Source of the DNA: an uncultured Roseobacter sp.
Lineage (GTDB): Bacteria > Pseudomonadota > Alphaproteobacteria > Rhodobacterales > Rhodobacteraceae
Length of the DNA stretch: 64,000 bases
Direction: 5' to 3'
Assembly (NCBI RefSeq): GCF_947493125.1
Contig: NZ_CANLQB010000002.1
Span: 476,295-540,294 of the forward strand
Shown here: positions 26,918 through 36,047 of the stretch, piece by piece
Layout of the letters: every line of letters starts with the position of its first letter
How positions within the stretch are numbered: position 1 is the stretch's first letter
Notes under the pieces: model-generated
What the model was told of the DNA's origin: nothing
Seen by the model: only the letters and a program-made list of their open reading frames with translations
Databases searched by the model: none
Made by a program: the position numbers and the translations under genes

Positions 26918-27718
26918 ATGCACGAGAAAGAGCGCCATACGATTATCTTGTCCGCAGTTGAGGATCGCCCTGTGGTCACGGTTGTCGAGCTCTGCAATCT
27001 GACCGGCGCGTCCGAGGCCACCATCCGGCGCGACATCGCAACACTGGATCACGATGGGCAGTTGCGGCGCGTGCGCGGTGGCGCCGAGGCGCTCAGCCCG
27101 CCGCAGTTTGTGGGCCTTGCCGGACGCCCTTTCTCTGTCAACGAGACCATGCGGATCGAGGACAAACAGTCCATCGCTGCTGCTGCTGTCGAGCTGTGCG
27201 AAGATGGTGATGCGATCATCATCAATGGCGGCACGACAACCTTCCAGATGGTTCACCCTCTGGCCAGCCGCCGGCTGCAGGTGTTCACCAACTCGTTCCC
27301 GATTGCGGAACATCTTCTCAAGCATTCCAAGAACACGATCATGCTGTCGGGCGGTACTATCTACCGCGAACAAAATATAATTCTGTCGCCGTTTGACAAT
27401 GACGTGACACGCAACTTCTGCGCCCGCCGCATGTTCATGGGGGCGCAGGGGCTTGGCCCGTTGGGTCTCATGGAGGCGGACCCGCTGCTGATCCAGGCAG
27501 AACAGAAGCTCATCGGCCAGGCGGATGAGCTCGTCGTCCTGGCGGACAGCACGAAGTTCGAACAACGTTCGAGCCTTGTTCTGTGCCCATTGAACCGCAT
27601 CACAACCGTCATCACCGATGACCAGATTTCAGACAAGGCCGCCGCCATGCTTGAGGCCGCTGAAGTGACGCTGATCGTCACCCAATCGGGGGGTGTTCAG
27701 AGAAACGTGGCCTCGTAA
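26918..27718 (+). CDS. rhaR: DeoR-family repressor of the rhamnose locus
   Basis: A 266-residue DeoR/GlpR-type regulator. The N-terminal winged helix covers about residues 1-57 (MHEKERHTIILSAVEDRPVVTVVELCNLTGASEATIRRDIATLDHDGQLRRVRGGAE). A sugar-phosphate-sensing DeoR C-terminal domain follows, with INGGTTTFQMV, TIMLSGGTIY and LVVLADSTKF. In Rhizobium leguminosarum the equivalent RhaR is the negative regulator of both rhamnose transcripts. Here it heads the plus-strand operon rhaR-S-T-P-Q-M-K and faces the divergent rhaD. The inducer is presumably a rhamnose metabolite. Repeated TCAATCA boxes lie just upstream. Confidence 0.93.
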   Translation: MHEKERHTIILSAVEDRPVVTVVELCNLTGASEATIRRDIATLDHDGQLRRVRGGAEALSPPQFVGLAGRPFSVNETMRIEDKQSIAAAAVELCEDGDAIIINGGTTTFQMVHPLASRRLQVFTNSFPIAEHLLKHSKNTIMLSGGTIYREQNIILSPFDNDVTRNFCARRMFMGAQGLGPLGLMEADPLLIQAEQKLIGQADELVVLADSTKFEQRSSLVLCPLNRITTVITDDQISDKAAAMLEAAEVTLIVTQSGGVQRNVAS

Positions 27719-27756
27719 GGGCCAGAAACGCGAACGTATTTTCCAGGGAGGATCCA

Positions 27757-28758
27757 ATGAAACGTCGCACTTTTACCAACCTCACCGTCGGCCTCGGCTT
27801 GGCTGCCAGCCTGTTCGGCACGACTGCAATGGCACAGGACAACATGCGCATCGCCCTTGTCGTAAAGGCGCTTGGCATTGGTTTCTTCGAGGCGGCTGCG
27901 GAAGGGGCAGAAGAGGCCGCTGAGGAGTTGGGTGGTGTCGAGATCATCTACACCGGCCCGACCGATACGACTGCCGAAGGCCAGATCGAAGTCATCAACT
28001 CGCTGATCGCACAGGGCGTCGACGCCATAGCCGTTTCAGCGAATGACACCGATGCGCTTGTGCCGACCCTGAAGAAGGCCATGCAACGCGGCATCACGGT
28101 CATCAGCTGGGATTCCGGCGTGGCTGAAGATGGCCGCCAAATGCACCTCAACCCGTCTTCCAACGCGCTCATCGGCAACATGATCATCAAACTTGCCGCG
28201 GATCATCTGCCCGATGGGGGCGACGTTGCTGTCCTGTCGGCGACCACGACCTCGACCAACCAGAACGTCTGGATCGAGGAAATGAACAAGGTGATGGGCG
28301 ACTATCCCGACATCAATTTGGTGACGACGGTCTACGGTGATGATCTCGCGGACAAATCCTATCGCGAAGCCACCGGGCTGATGCAGTCCTACCCGGATCT
28401 CGATGCAATCATCGCGCCGACCTCTGTCGGTATCGTTGCCGCGGCCCAGGCGGTTGTTGACGCGGGCAAGGTGGGTGAGGTCAACGTGACCGGTCTCGGT
28501 CTTCCCTCCGAGATGGCGGGTGCCATCGAAAGCGGAGCATCGAAGTCCTTCGCCATCTGGAACCCGATTGATCTGGGCTACTCGGCGGCGATGATCGCCC
28601 ACGCATTGGCCTCGGGCGCTGCGACCGCCGAACCGGGTGCCGAAATCTCGATTGGCCGCGTGGGCACGATCACGCTGGACGACACGAATTCTGCCGCAAT
28701 GGCGGACCCGTTTGTCTATGACGCGTCCAACATCGACCAGTTCAAGTCGATCTTCTGA
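27757..28758 (+). CDS. rhaS: Rhamnose ABC transporter, periplasmic binding protein
   Basis: A 333-residue ribose-type (Peripla_BP_4) sugar-binding protein. The signal peptide is MKRRTFTNLTVGLGLAASLFGTTAMA, cut near residue 26. The mature chain shows IALVVKALGIGFFEAAAEGAEEAAEELGG, then INSLIAQGVDAIAVSANDTDALVPTLKKAMQRGITVISWDSG, the hinge and sugar-contact pattern of this class. It should capture L-rhamnose for the RhaT/RhaP/RhaQ transporter encoded next. A GC-rich stem-loop directly after the stop codon may protect its mRNA and raise its level relative to the membrane genes. Ligand identity rests on operon context. Confidence 0.92.
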   Translation: MKRRTFTNLTVGLGLAASLFGTTAMAQDNMRIALVVKALGIGFFEAAAEGAEEAAEELGGVEIIYTGPTDTTAEGQIEVINSLIAQGVDAIAVSANDTDALVPTLKKAMQRGITVISWDSGVAEDGRQMHLNPSSNALIGNMIIKLAADHLPDGGDVAVLSATTTSTNQNVWIEEMNKVMGDYPDINLVTTVYGDDLADKSYREATGLMQSYPDLDAIIAPTSVGIVAAAQAVVDAGKVGEVNVTGLGLPSEMAGAIESGASKSFAIWNPIDLGYSAAMIAHALASGAATAEPGAEISIGRVGTITLDDTNSAAMADPFVYDASNIDQFKSIF

Positions 28759-28777
28759 GCGATGCGCCTTCTGTCCT

Positions 28778-28798
28778 GCGCGGCCATCCGTGCCGCGC
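28778..28798 (+). other. Stem-loop between rhaS and rhaT
   Basis: GCGCGGC (28778-28784), seven-base loop, GCCGCGC (28792-28798), without a following U-run. This sits 20 bases after the rhaS stop. Hairpins in this position often stabilise the binding-protein portion of a transport mRNA. Confidence 0.65.
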
Positions 28799-28832
28799 GG
28801 GGTGAGACCCTTCCAGTGAACCGAGGCACCCG

Positions 28833-30365
28833 ATGCTGAACCAGACGGATATGGCGACGATCTCCGACGGCCTCGTCGAGGATGTCGCGATCCTGGCATT
28901 GGAACGGATTACGAAGACCTTTCCCGGCGTCAAGGCCCTGTCCGACGTGTCACTGCGCCTGATCCCCGGCAAGGTCACCGCGCTGATCGGGGAAAACGGT
29001 GCAGGCAAGTCCACGGTCGTGAAGATCCTCACCGGCATCTACCAGCCAGACGGGGGGTCACTCCGTGTGGATGGTCAGCCGACCCGCTTTCCAGTTCCTC
29101 AGGCCGCATCGCGCAGCGGCGTCACGGCAATTCATCAGGAAACGGTCCTGTTCGACGAATTGTCAGTGGCCGAGAATATCTTTCTGGGTCACGCGCCGCG
29201 CGGTGCGTTCGGGTTGATCGACCTGAAGCAGATGGCCGAAAAGGCCCGGGAAATCCTCGACAGTATCGGTGCAAAGATTGATCCAGAGCACAAGCTCAAG
29301 GACCTCGGTATCGCCAACAAGCACCTCGTTGCCATAGCGCGGGCCCTGTCCATCGACGCGCGCGTGGTCATCATGGACGAGCCGACCGCCGCCCTGTCGC
29401 ACAAGGAGATCGAAGAGCTTTTCGAGCTTGTCGAAAAGCTGAAGGCGCAAGGCAAGGCGATCCTGTTCATCAGCCACAAGTTCGACGAGATCTTTCGCAT
29501 CGCCGACAACTACACGGTCTTTCGCGATGGCCAGTTGATCGGCGACGGCTCTATTGCGGATGTGAGCGAGCCCGAGTTGGTGAAAATGATGGTGGGCCGC
29601 GACGTCAGCCAGATCTTCCCCGAGCGGACCTCGAACCCCGGCGATACCGTTCTGAAGGTCTCGGGGTATTCCCATCCGACCGAATTCGAAGACATCGGTT
29701 TCACCCTGCGCAAGGGAGAAATCCTTGGGTTCTATGGCCTGGTCGGCGCGGGCCGGTCGGAATTCATGCAAGCGTTGTTCGGCATAACGCGCCCCTCTGC
29801 CGGAACCGTCGAAATCGACGCCACGCCGGTGCACATCAAATCGCCCGCGGACGCGGTCGATCACGGCATCGTTTACGTACCTGAGGATCGCGGCAAACAG
29901 GGCGCCATTCTTGATATGCCGATTTTCCAGAATGTCACCCTGCCCTCGCTCGGGCGCATTTCCAGCAGGGGATTCCTGAAACTTGCCGAGGAGTTCAAGC
30001 TGGCCCGAGACTACACGGAGCGGCTCGACCTGCGGGCGGCCTCTCTGGATACGCCTGTCGGCAATCTGTCGGGCGGCAATCAGCAGAAGGTTGTGATCGC
30101 CAAGTGGCTTGCGACCCAGCCCAAGGTCATCATCCTCGATGAACCCACGAAAGGCGTGGACATCGGATCGAAGGCCGCCGTGCATGAGTTTATGGCCGAA
30201 CTCGCTGCTCAGGGCCTTGCGGTCATCATGGTTAGTTCGGAAATCCCCGAGGTGCTGGGCATGTCGGACCGCGTCATCGTCATGCGAGAAGGCCGGATGG
30301 TCGCCGAATTGACCGAGGGTGATCTGCAGCCCGAAACACTTGTCCGCCATGCCGCCGGTATCTGA
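28833..30365 (+). CDS. rhaT: Rhamnose ABC transporter, double ATP-binding protein
   Basis: A 510-residue protein with two fused ABC domains, as in ribose-type sugar importers. The first domain has Walker A GENGAGKST and Walker B VVIMDEPTAALSHKE. The second has a degenerate loop GLVGAGRSE, the signature NLSGGNQQKVVIAKWL and Walker B VIILDEPTKGVDIG. The asymmetry of a canonical and a degenerate site is normal for this class. ATG 28833 has GAGG six bases upstream; a later ATG at 28851 is possible. It energises uptake through RhaP and RhaQ. Confidence 0.94.
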   Translation: MLNQTDMATISDGLVEDVAILALERITKTFPGVKALSDVSLRLIPGKVTALIGENGAGKSTVVKILTGIYQPDGGSLRVDGQPTRFPVPQAASRSGVTAIHQETVLFDELSVAENIFLGHAPRGAFGLIDLKQMAEKAREILDSIGAKIDPEHKLKDLGIANKHLVAIARALSIDARVVIMDEPTAALSHKEIEELFELVEKLKAQGKAILFISHKFDEIFRIADNYTVFRDGQLIGDGSIADVSEPELVKMMVGRDVSQIFPERTSNPGDTVLKVSGYSHPTEFEDIGFTLRKGEILGFYGLVGAGRSEFMQALFGITRPSAGTVEIDATPVHIKSPADAVDHGIVYVPEDRGKQGAILDMPIFQNVTLPSLGRISSRGFLKLAEEFKLARDYTERLDLRAASLDTPVGNLSGGNQQKVVIAKWLATQPKVIILDEPTKGVDIGSKAAVHEFMAELAAQGLAVIMVSSEIPEVLGMSDRVIVMREGRMVAELTEGDLQPETLVRHAAGI

Positions 30366-30377
30366 AGGGAGACGCCC

Positions 30378-31361
30378 ATGCTGAGACGCATCCTGAGATC
30401 ACGCGAAGCCCTTCTGGTCAGCGCCATTGTCCTGTTGCTGCTGCTGATTTCGTCGCGTTTTCCGGGCTTTGTCGCGCCCGCGAACCTCGCCAATGTCTTC
30501 AATGACACCTCTCCGCTGATCCTGCTGGCGATTGGTCAGATGATCGTCATCCTGACCAAGTGCATCGATCTCAGTGTCGCGGCGAACCTGGCACTGACAG
30601 GCATGGTGGTGTCGATGGTGAATGTCGCGGAACCGGGCTTGCCGATTGCCGTGATCCTGGTGATTGCCGTTGGCCTTGGCACAATCCTGGGCATGTTCAA
30701 CGGCATCCTCGTCTGGAAGCTTGCGATCCCGCCGATCGTTGTGACCCTTGGCACCATGACCATCTTCCGCGGCATCATCTTCGTGATCTCGGACGGCAAG
30801 TGGGTCAACAGCCACGAGATGAGCCCTGCGTTCAAGAGCTTTCCTCGCACGGACATTCTTGGGCTGCCCATCCTTGGCTGGATTGCGGTCCTCGCCGTGA
30901 TCGGTTTCACCGTCGTCATGACACGCACGACACTTGGACGTGCATTCTATGCCGCGGGCGGGAACCCCCATGCGGCCACCTATGCCGGGATCAACGTGGG
31001 AAAGACCCAGTTCTGGGCCTTCACGATCTCAGGCGCCCTGGCCGGCCTGACCGGCTATCTGTGGGTGTCGCGGTTCGCCGTGTCCTACGTGGACATCGCC
31101 GGAGGCTTCGAACTCGATGTGGTCGCGGCCTGCGTGATCGGTGGCGTGTCGATCATGGGCGGCATCGGCACGGTTGCAGGTGCCCTGCTCGGGGCTTTGT
31201 TCCTCGGTATCATAAAGAACGCCTTGCCCGTCGTGGACATCTCTCCCTTCTGGCAGCTGGCGATCTCGGGCGGCGCGATCATCATCGCTGTGGCCCTGAA
31301 CGCCCAATCCAATCGCGGGAAAGGCCGGATCATCCTCAAACGTGCGGAGCAGGCAACATGA
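30378..31361 (+). CDS. rhaP: Rhamnose ABC transporter permease 1
   Basis: A 327-residue inner-membrane protein of the ribose/xylose-type BPD_transp_2 family with eight to ten hydrophobic helices. Family landmarks are ILLAIGQMIVILTKCIDLSVAANLALTGM, IPPIVVTLGTMTIFRGI and VIGGVSIMGGIGTVAGALLG. It forms the channel together with RhaQ. Its stop codon overlaps the rhaQ start (ATGA at 31358-31361), and an AGGGAG ribosome site precedes its own ATG. Substrate assignment rests on the surrounding rhamnose genes. Confidence 0.93.
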   Translation: MLRRILRSREALLVSAIVLLLLLISSRFPGFVAPANLANVFNDTSPLILLAIGQMIVILTKCIDLSVAANLALTGMVVSMVNVAEPGLPIAVILVIAVGLGTILGMFNGILVWKLAIPPIVVTLGTMTIFRGIIFVISDGKWVNSHEMSPAFKSFPRTDILGLPILGWIAVLAVIGFTVVMTRTTLGRAFYAAGGNPHAATYAGINVGKTQFWAFTISGALAGLTGYLWVSRFAVSYVDIAGGFELDVVAACVIGGVSIMGGIGTVAGALLGALFLGIIKNALPVVDISPFWQLAISGGAIIIAVALNAQSNRGKGRIILKRAEQAT

Positions 31362-32344
31362 GTACCACTGATCGTTTCGTCCCCGACCGCCTGCGGTCAC
31401 CGCTGGAAGAGAGGCTGAAGAGCTGGGAAACCCTGCTGCTGCTGGTGGCCATCGGGATCTTCGTCGCCAACAGCTTCGCCTCACCCTACTTCCTGAATGC
31501 CTGGAACCTGAGCGACGCCACATTCAACTTCACCGAAAAGGCGATGATTGCCTTCGCGATGGCGCTTCTGATCATATCCGGCGAGATTGACCTGTCGGTC
31601 GCCTCGATCATCGCGCTGGCCTCGACTGCCATGGGGGCCGCTGTGCAGATGGGGGTCGGCACGCCGGGGCTTGTTCTGGTCGGGCTCGGTGTCGGCCTCT
31701 TGTGTGGCGCCTTCAACGGGGTGCTTGTAACGCGGATGGGTCTGCCCTCCATCGTCGTCACCATCGGCACCATGAGCTTGTTCCGCGGCATCAGCTTTAT
31801 CGTTTTGGGAGATCAGGCGTATCGCGGCTATCCCGAGAGTTTTTCATGGTTTGGCCAGGGGTATGTCTGGTGGGTGATTTCCTTCGAGTTCGTCCTCTTC
31901 GCGATCATCGCGTTGATCTATGCGATCCTGCTGCACAAAACCAACTTCGGGCGTGCTGTCTACGCCATCGGCAACAACGCGACCGGCGCGATGTTTTCCG
32001 GCATCCGCGTGCAGCGCGTGAAATTCATCCTGTTCCTTCTGACTGGTCTGATGTCCGGCGTGGCCGCGATCTGCCTGACGGCGCGGCTCGGGTCGACCCG
32101 TCCGTCCATCGCGACGGGGTGGGAGCTTGAGATCGTCACCATGGTGGTGCTTGGCGGCGTCAGCATTCTCGGCGGATCGGGCACGATTGTGGGCGTCGTC
32201 ATTGCGGCTTTAGTGATGGGGCTTGTGACGTTTGGGTTGGGGCTTCTGAACGTGCCGGGCATTGTGATGTCCATTGTGATCGGTGCACTCCTGATCGGGG
32301 TCATCGCGCTGCCGCGTCTGTGGTCCATATGGCGGGCGCGGTGA
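31358..32344 (+). CDS. rhaQ: Rhamnose ABC transporter permease 2
   Basis: A 328-residue paralogue of RhaP. The motifs are [46 protein letters not shown] and [18 protein letters not shown]. An open frame extends far upstream inside rhaP, but ATG 31358 gives the proper N-terminus ([20 protein letters not shown]) and a 4-base ATGA overlap with rhaP. The stop overlaps the mutarotase ATG (TGATG at 32342-32346), so translation is coupled along the whole block. Confidence 0.93.
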   Translation: MSTTDRFVPDRLRSPLEERLKSWETLLLLVAIGIFVANSFASPYFLNAWNLSDATFNFTEKAMIAFAMALLIISGEIDLSVASIIALASTAMGAAVQMGVGTPGLVLVGLGVGLLCGAFNGVLVTRMGLPSIVVTIGTMSLFRGISFIVLGDQAYRGYPESFSWFGQGYVWWVISFEFVLFAIIALIYAILLHKTNFGRAVYAIGNNATGAMFSGIRVQRVKFILFLLTGLMSGVAAICLTARLGSTRPSIATGWELEIVTMVVLGGVSILGGSGTIVGVVIAALVMGLVTFGLGLLNVPGIVMSIVIGALLIGVIALPRLWSIWRAR

Positions 32345-32658
32345 TGGAAAAATTTGCTTTCAAGATGCGGTTGAACCCTGGGTGTCGCGCGGAATACCTC
32401 AAGCGCCATGATGAGATTTGGCCTGAGCTTGTGGAGTTGCTGAAAAATGCTGGCATCCGCGATTATTCGATTCATCTGGACAGCGATACGAACATTCTGT
32501 TCGGTGTCCTGTGGCGCAATGAGGGCCATGGCATGGACGATCTGCCGAGCCATCCCATCATGAAAAGGTGGTGGTCTCACATGGCGGACATCATGGAGAC
32601 ACACCCGGGCAATGAACCTGTCGCCACGCCGCTCGAAACCGTCTTCCACATGCCATGA
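32344..32658 (+). CDS. rhaM: L-rhamnose mutarotase
   Basis: This 104-residue enzyme (rhaU in rhizobia) interconverts the alpha and beta anomers of L-rhamnose so that the isomerase and kinase receive usable sugar. The catalytic pair of E. coli RhaM, Tyr18 and His22, is present at exactly these positions in [14 protein letters not shown]. The conserved tryptophans follow in [12 protein letters not shown]. The ATG shares a base with the rhaQ stop, and its own TGA overlaps the rhaK ATG. The length matches the family (about 104). Confidence 0.94.
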   Translation: MEKFAFKMRLNPGCRAEYLKRHDEIWPELVELLKNAGIRDYSIHLDSDTNILFGVLWRNEGHGMDDLPSHPIMKRWWSHMADIMETHPGNEPVATPLETVFHMP

Positions 32659-34040
32659 CAGGGCATATCGCGGTCATGGACATCGGGAAAACCAACGCGA
32701 AGCTCGTGCTGGTTGACCGGGAGACCTTGACCGAGATCGCGGTGATCACGCGCCCGAACACCGTTCTGCCCGGTCCGCCCTGGCCGCATTTCGATGTTGA
32801 GGGCCATTGGGCATTTCTGTTGAACGGGCTGCGCGACTTTCACGCGGCATATGGCATTGGTGCCATATCCGTCACCACCCATGGGGCCTGTGCAGCCCTT
32901 CTTGACAAGGAGGGGACGCTTGCCGCGCCAATCCTCGACTATGAATTTGCCGGGCCGGATGATGTCACCGACGACTACGATGCCATCCGACCGCCTTTCG
33001 CCGAGACGGGATCACCGCGGCTTGCGGGAGGGCTGAACGTCGGTGCGCAACTGTTTTGGCAGTTCCGGGTCGACCCCGAGTTGAAAGCCAGGACGCATCG
33101 GATCGTCACATATCCGCAATTCTGGGGCGCTTGGCTGACGGGCGAGACGGCGACGGATGTCACATCCCTGGGATGTCACACCGACCTATGGGATCCCTAT
33201 GAAGGTCGGTTTTCATCCCTGGTCAAAACACTTGATATCGCAGAGAAACTTGCGCCGGTGCGAAAACCTTCCGATGTTCTCGGGCCCATTCTGCCGGACA
33301 TCGCTCAGCGGACGGGCCTGCCGCCACATACCCAGGTTTACTGTGGCATCCACGATTCCAACGCGTCCTTGCTTCCTTATGTCTTAGGAGGGACGCCACC
33401 CTTCAGTGTGATCTCGACGGGCACCTGGGTCATTGCGATGTCCATCGGCGGCAAATCAGTTCAACTCGATGCCGACCTTGACACGTTGATCAACGTGACC
33501 GCACGCGGTCAGCCGGCCCCCTCGGCAAGGTTCATGGGGGGGCGCGAGCATGACATCGCGACCGGCGGGTCCTGTGCCGCACCATCTCAGGCAGAGCTGG
33601 ATCATGTTTTGTCCAACCAGATCATGCTGATGCCGGCTGTCGTACCTGAGACCGGCCCTTTCAAGGGGCACCGGATGGCTTGGCTTGGCGCTGAGCCCGA
33701 TCCGGGCTCCGCCGAACGCGGCGCCACGGTCGCGCTGTACCTTGCTTTGATGACGGCCGCGTGTCTGTCCAACATCGGGCATCACGGGCAGATCATTGTC
33801 GAAGGTCCATTCGCAAGCAATCGGCTCTACCTTGAAACGCTGGCGATCGCGTCTGGCTCGCCGGTGTCCTGCGCCGCAGGGACAACCGGGACAAGCGCGG
33901 GCGCGGCGATGCTTGCGGTTGGCAGGTCTATTGCGCCTCCAAGTTACGGCAGCCCCGTGTCCGTTGACACCAAATACGCCGCGACCCTTCAGAACTATGC
34001 GGCGCGCTGGAAGCAGGAAGTTCAGCGTCGATCTTGCTAG
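32655..34040 (+). CDS. rhaK: FGGY-family sugar kinase, probable rhamnose-pathway kinase
   Basis: A 461-residue FGGY carbohydrate kinase. The N-terminal phosphate motif is [15 protein letters not shown], and the adenosine/second-domain motifs are [13 protein letters not shown] and [18 protein letters not shown], followed by [14 protein letters not shown]. It should phosphorylate rhamnulose (or rhamnose) at O1, making the substrate of the RhaD aldolase. In R. leguminosarum RhaK is also needed for activity of the rhamnose transporter; whether that holds here is unknown. It is the last gene of the operon, with a 4-base overlap with rhaM. Confidence 0.92.
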   Translation: MTGHIAVMDIGKTNAKLVLVDRETLTEIAVITRPNTVLPGPPWPHFDVEGHWAFLLNGLRDFHAAYGIGAISVTTHGACAALLDKEGTLAAPILDYEFAGPDDVTDDYDAIRPPFAETGSPRLAGGLNVGAQLFWQFRVDPELKARTHRIVTYPQFWGAWLTGETATDVTSLGCHTDLWDPYEGRFSSLVKTLDIAEKLAPVRKPSDVLGPILPDIAQRTGLPPHTQVYCGIHDSNASLLPYVLGGTPPFSVISTGTWVIAMSIGGKSVQLDADLDTLINVTARGQPAPSARFMGGREHDIATGGSCAAPSQAELDHVLSNQIMLMPAVVPETGPFKGHRMAWLGAEPDPGSAERGATVALYLALMTAACLSNIGHHGQIIVEGPFASNRLYLETLAIASGSPVSCAAGTTGTSAGAAMLAVGRSIAPPSYGSPVSVDTKYAATLQNYAARWKQEVQRRSC

Positions 34041-34589
34041 CAGCACGTTTTGGGAGAAGGTGCCGCGCTTGACCCGCGATCCGTCACGCCAGGCCAGCCG
34101 CCAATGGCGAAAATGAACGACCTCCAACGCAGAGGTTTCCGCGATAGGCACCGACTCTGGGGTGTGGGGTCAGTCTGGCAAAACCCGACATCTATCATTC
34201 GCTTCAAGGGTGTTGGGGCCGCTGGCGGGCGGTCTTTCTGGTCTGCGGCTCGCCATGCGCCTGCGCCAAAATTGGGCTGGGCCGTATCCTCGGCGCGGGA
34301 TGCTGTCGAGCGCCCTCGGGGTTTTCCATCATGCGGGGGCCGAGCCCCCGGAACTGACGAAGGCGAGTTTCGAACGGGCGCACCGATATCACCTCTTGCG
34401 ACCCAAAGGTCTGCCATCGCGCCGCTGCGGTCCTGCATCGACGAAGCTGCAAAACCGGGCCGCGAGCCCAGACTGCCGGATACGACACGGTAAAGAAATG
34501 ACCGCTCAGGCCGGGACAGGTCGCTTCCAAAACAATCCAGAGATTTCCTTAGAAAAGCGGTCAGTTATTGACGCGGTTCTGAATCTGGG
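34041..34589. other. Intergenic gap after rhaK without a supportable gene
   Basis: About 550 bases between rhaK and the cobalamin riboswitch. Frames on both strands are open but mutually overlapping, low in hydrophobic pattern and unlike any family I know. I find no U-tailed hairpin that would clearly end the rhamnose transcript. Confidence 0.45.
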
Positions 34590-34790
34590 CCACTCATGGT
34601 GCCGATGGTTCCCCCAGTTCAACTCGGGGATGAAAAGGGAACACGGTGAGGCGTCAACTGCTGCCAAATCCGTGACTGCCCCCGCAACTGTGAGCGGCGA
34701 GCGACGCCAAAGACCACTGGCCCATCGGCCGGGAAGGTTGGCCAAGCATCGACCCGCAAGTCAGGAGACCTGCCATCACATTGTAACCAA
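34590..34790 (+). ncRNA. Cobalamin (adenosylcobalamin-type) riboswitch
   Basis: The core consensus pieces occur in order: GGTGCC near 34598, GGGAACACGGTGAGG near 34638, AATCCGTGACTGCCCCCGC near 34667, AACTGTGA, GCGAGCGACGCC, the ACCACTGG B12-box element (34713-34720), CCGGGAAGG near 34729, and CGCAAGTCAGGAGACCTGCC ending at 34774. It precedes a DUF1636 gene and a BtuFCD-like transporter, so it should shut them down when cobalamin is plentiful. Boundaries are approximate. Confidence 0.95.
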
Positions 34791-34821
34791 CCCGGGGCGG
34801 GGCGTCCTGGAAGGAGCTTTG

Positions 34822-34908
34822 ATGTCACGTTTGAAACGTATGCACATAGGTAGCACCTTCTGTCCGCGCTTGGCGATAAGCGGAGCGGACTGTGGAAGAC
34901 GATTGTGA
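34822..34908 (+). CDS. Possible 28-residue leader peptide after the cobalamin riboswitch
   Basis: An ATG with a very good ribosome site (AAGGAG at 34811-34816, five-base spacing) opens a 28-codon frame, MSRLKRMHIGSTFCPRLAI... ending DCGRRL. Its TGA at 34906-34908 lies inside the start of the DUF1636 gene, in another frame. It is basic with two cysteines and has no known homologue. Its ribosome site, rather than the weaker one of DUF1636, is the natural target of riboswitch control. It could be a genuine small protein or only a translational relay. Confidence 0.4.
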   Translation: MSRLKRMHIGSTFCPRLAISGADCGRRL

Positions 34909-35248
34909 CCATTTCCTGCTGATCTGCTCCCGTTGCCGTAGCGAGGACCATGCGGCTTTGCTGCGCGACGCGCTGGCAGCACAACTCCCTCCCGGGTATG
35001 CAATCCGGGCCGTCGACTGCATGGCGGGCTGCGCACACCCAACGACCGTTGGTTTTCAGGCTGCTGGCAAAGCGCAGTATCTCTTCGGCGATATCGTCAG
35101 TTCAGCCGATTTGGAGGCATTGGGAGCCTTTGCGCGTCAATACAAGACCAGTTCGGACGGGTGGACGAACGCATCGGACCGGCCTTTAGCGTTGTTTGAG
35201 AAGACGCTGTCCCGGATGCCCCGGGTTTGTCTGGGGCCAAGATCGTGA
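34892..35248 (+). CDS. DUF1636 family probable metal-binding protein
   Basis: A 118-residue protein with the DUF1636 cysteine pattern: Cys12-x2-Cys15 in LLICSRCRSED and Cys43-x3-Cys47 in VDCMAGCAHPTTVGF. It could bind a metal or an iron-sulfur centre, resembling thioredoxin-like ferredoxins. The start is GTG 34892 with GGAG six bases upstream, overlapping the leader ORF by 17 bases. The end overlaps the ATPase gene (GTGA at 35245-35248). Position as the first full gene behind a cobalamin riboswitch suggests a helper role in corrinoid or cobalt handling; this is inference, as the family has no settled function. Confidence 0.85.
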   Translation: MEDDCDHFLLICSRCRSEDHAALLRDALAAQLPPGYAIRAVDCMAGCAHPTTVGFQAAGKAQYLFGDIVSSADLEALGAFARQYKTSSDGWTNASDRPLALFEKTLSRMPRVCLGPRS

Positions 35249-36033
35249 GGCCTTCGGGATTTCTGGTCGCGCGTGATGTCGGCTATCGCACCCTGAACGG
35301 TGATGTTTTGCTACAAGGCGCGTCCTTTGAACTGAAGGAAGGCGCCATCCTTGCCATTGCCGGTCCAAATGGGGCTGGAAAGACCACGCTTTTGAATGTC
35401 CTGTGCGGTGCAGCAGAGCCGGGCTCGGGTGAAGTCCTGGTTGATGGACGCAGCTTGAGAACACTCTCAGCCACAGAGCGTGCGCGCCTGATCGCCGTGG
35501 TGAGCCAGCACGAACATCCAGATGCCCGCCTGTCATTGCGTGACTACGCCGCTTTGGGCCAGATACCCATTTTGACCGATCGCTCGGCGTGCGACCATGC
35601 GACCGCGTTGGACCGCATCCTCGAGATGACCGGGTTAAGTGCTCTCGCAGGACAGAGGATGGGTGTTTTGTCTGGCGGTGAACGCCAGCGTGCCCATATC
35701 GCACGCGCACTTGCGCAGACCCCCTCACTGCTGTTTCTGGATGAACCGACCAACCATCTCGATCCGGATGCAAAGGGCCGGATGCTGTCGCTGGTTTCGG
35801 GATTGGGCGTCACGGTCGTTATGATCGTGCATGATCTGGTGCTCATCCCCGAATTCGCGACCCATGTCGCATTGATGAAGTCCACCAGGCTGACCGACTT
35901 TGGCCCTGTGTCGGAGGTGCTGACGCCCGCGCGCGTGCAAGACACATTTGGCGTCGGCTACCTGCGCATTGAGCACGATGGTCGGGTGATCCCGGCACTC
36001 GACATCCGGAAGACCCCAAACTTTCATCACTAA
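35245..36033 (+). CDS. ABC transporter ATP-binding protein, cobalamin/siderophore type (BtuD-like)
   Basis: A 262-residue ABC ATPase of the FecE/BtuD class. Walker A is GPNGAGKTT (40-48), the Q-loop is VVSQHEHPDA, the signature LSGGERQRAHIARALAQ and Walker B SLLFLDEPTNHLD. GTG 35245 is chosen because it forms a GTGA overlap with the previous stop and has CTGGGG about nine bases upstream; a TTG at 35227 is less likely. The cobalamin riboswitch upstream makes a corrinoid the most probable substrate rather than iron. Confidence 0.9.
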   Translation: MRPSGFLVARDVGYRTLNGDVLLQGASFELKEGAILAIAGPNGAGKTTLLNVLCGAAEPGSGEVLVDGRSLRTLSATERARLIAVVSQHEHPDARLSLRDYAALGQIPILTDRSACDHATALDRILEMTGLSALAGQRMGVLSGGERQRAHIARALAQTPSLLFLDEPTNHLDPDAKGRMLSLVSGLGVTVVMIVHDLVLIPEFATHVALMKSTRLTDFGPVSEVLTPARVQDTFGVGYLRIEHDGRVIPALDIRKTPNFHH

Positions 36034-36047
36034 AGGAGCCCCTCACG

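Noticed and set aside
30560..31357. Long plus-strand frame preceding rhaQ
   Set aside because: It is a shifted frame within rhaP with composition typical of a shadow; RhaQ begins at ATG 31358.
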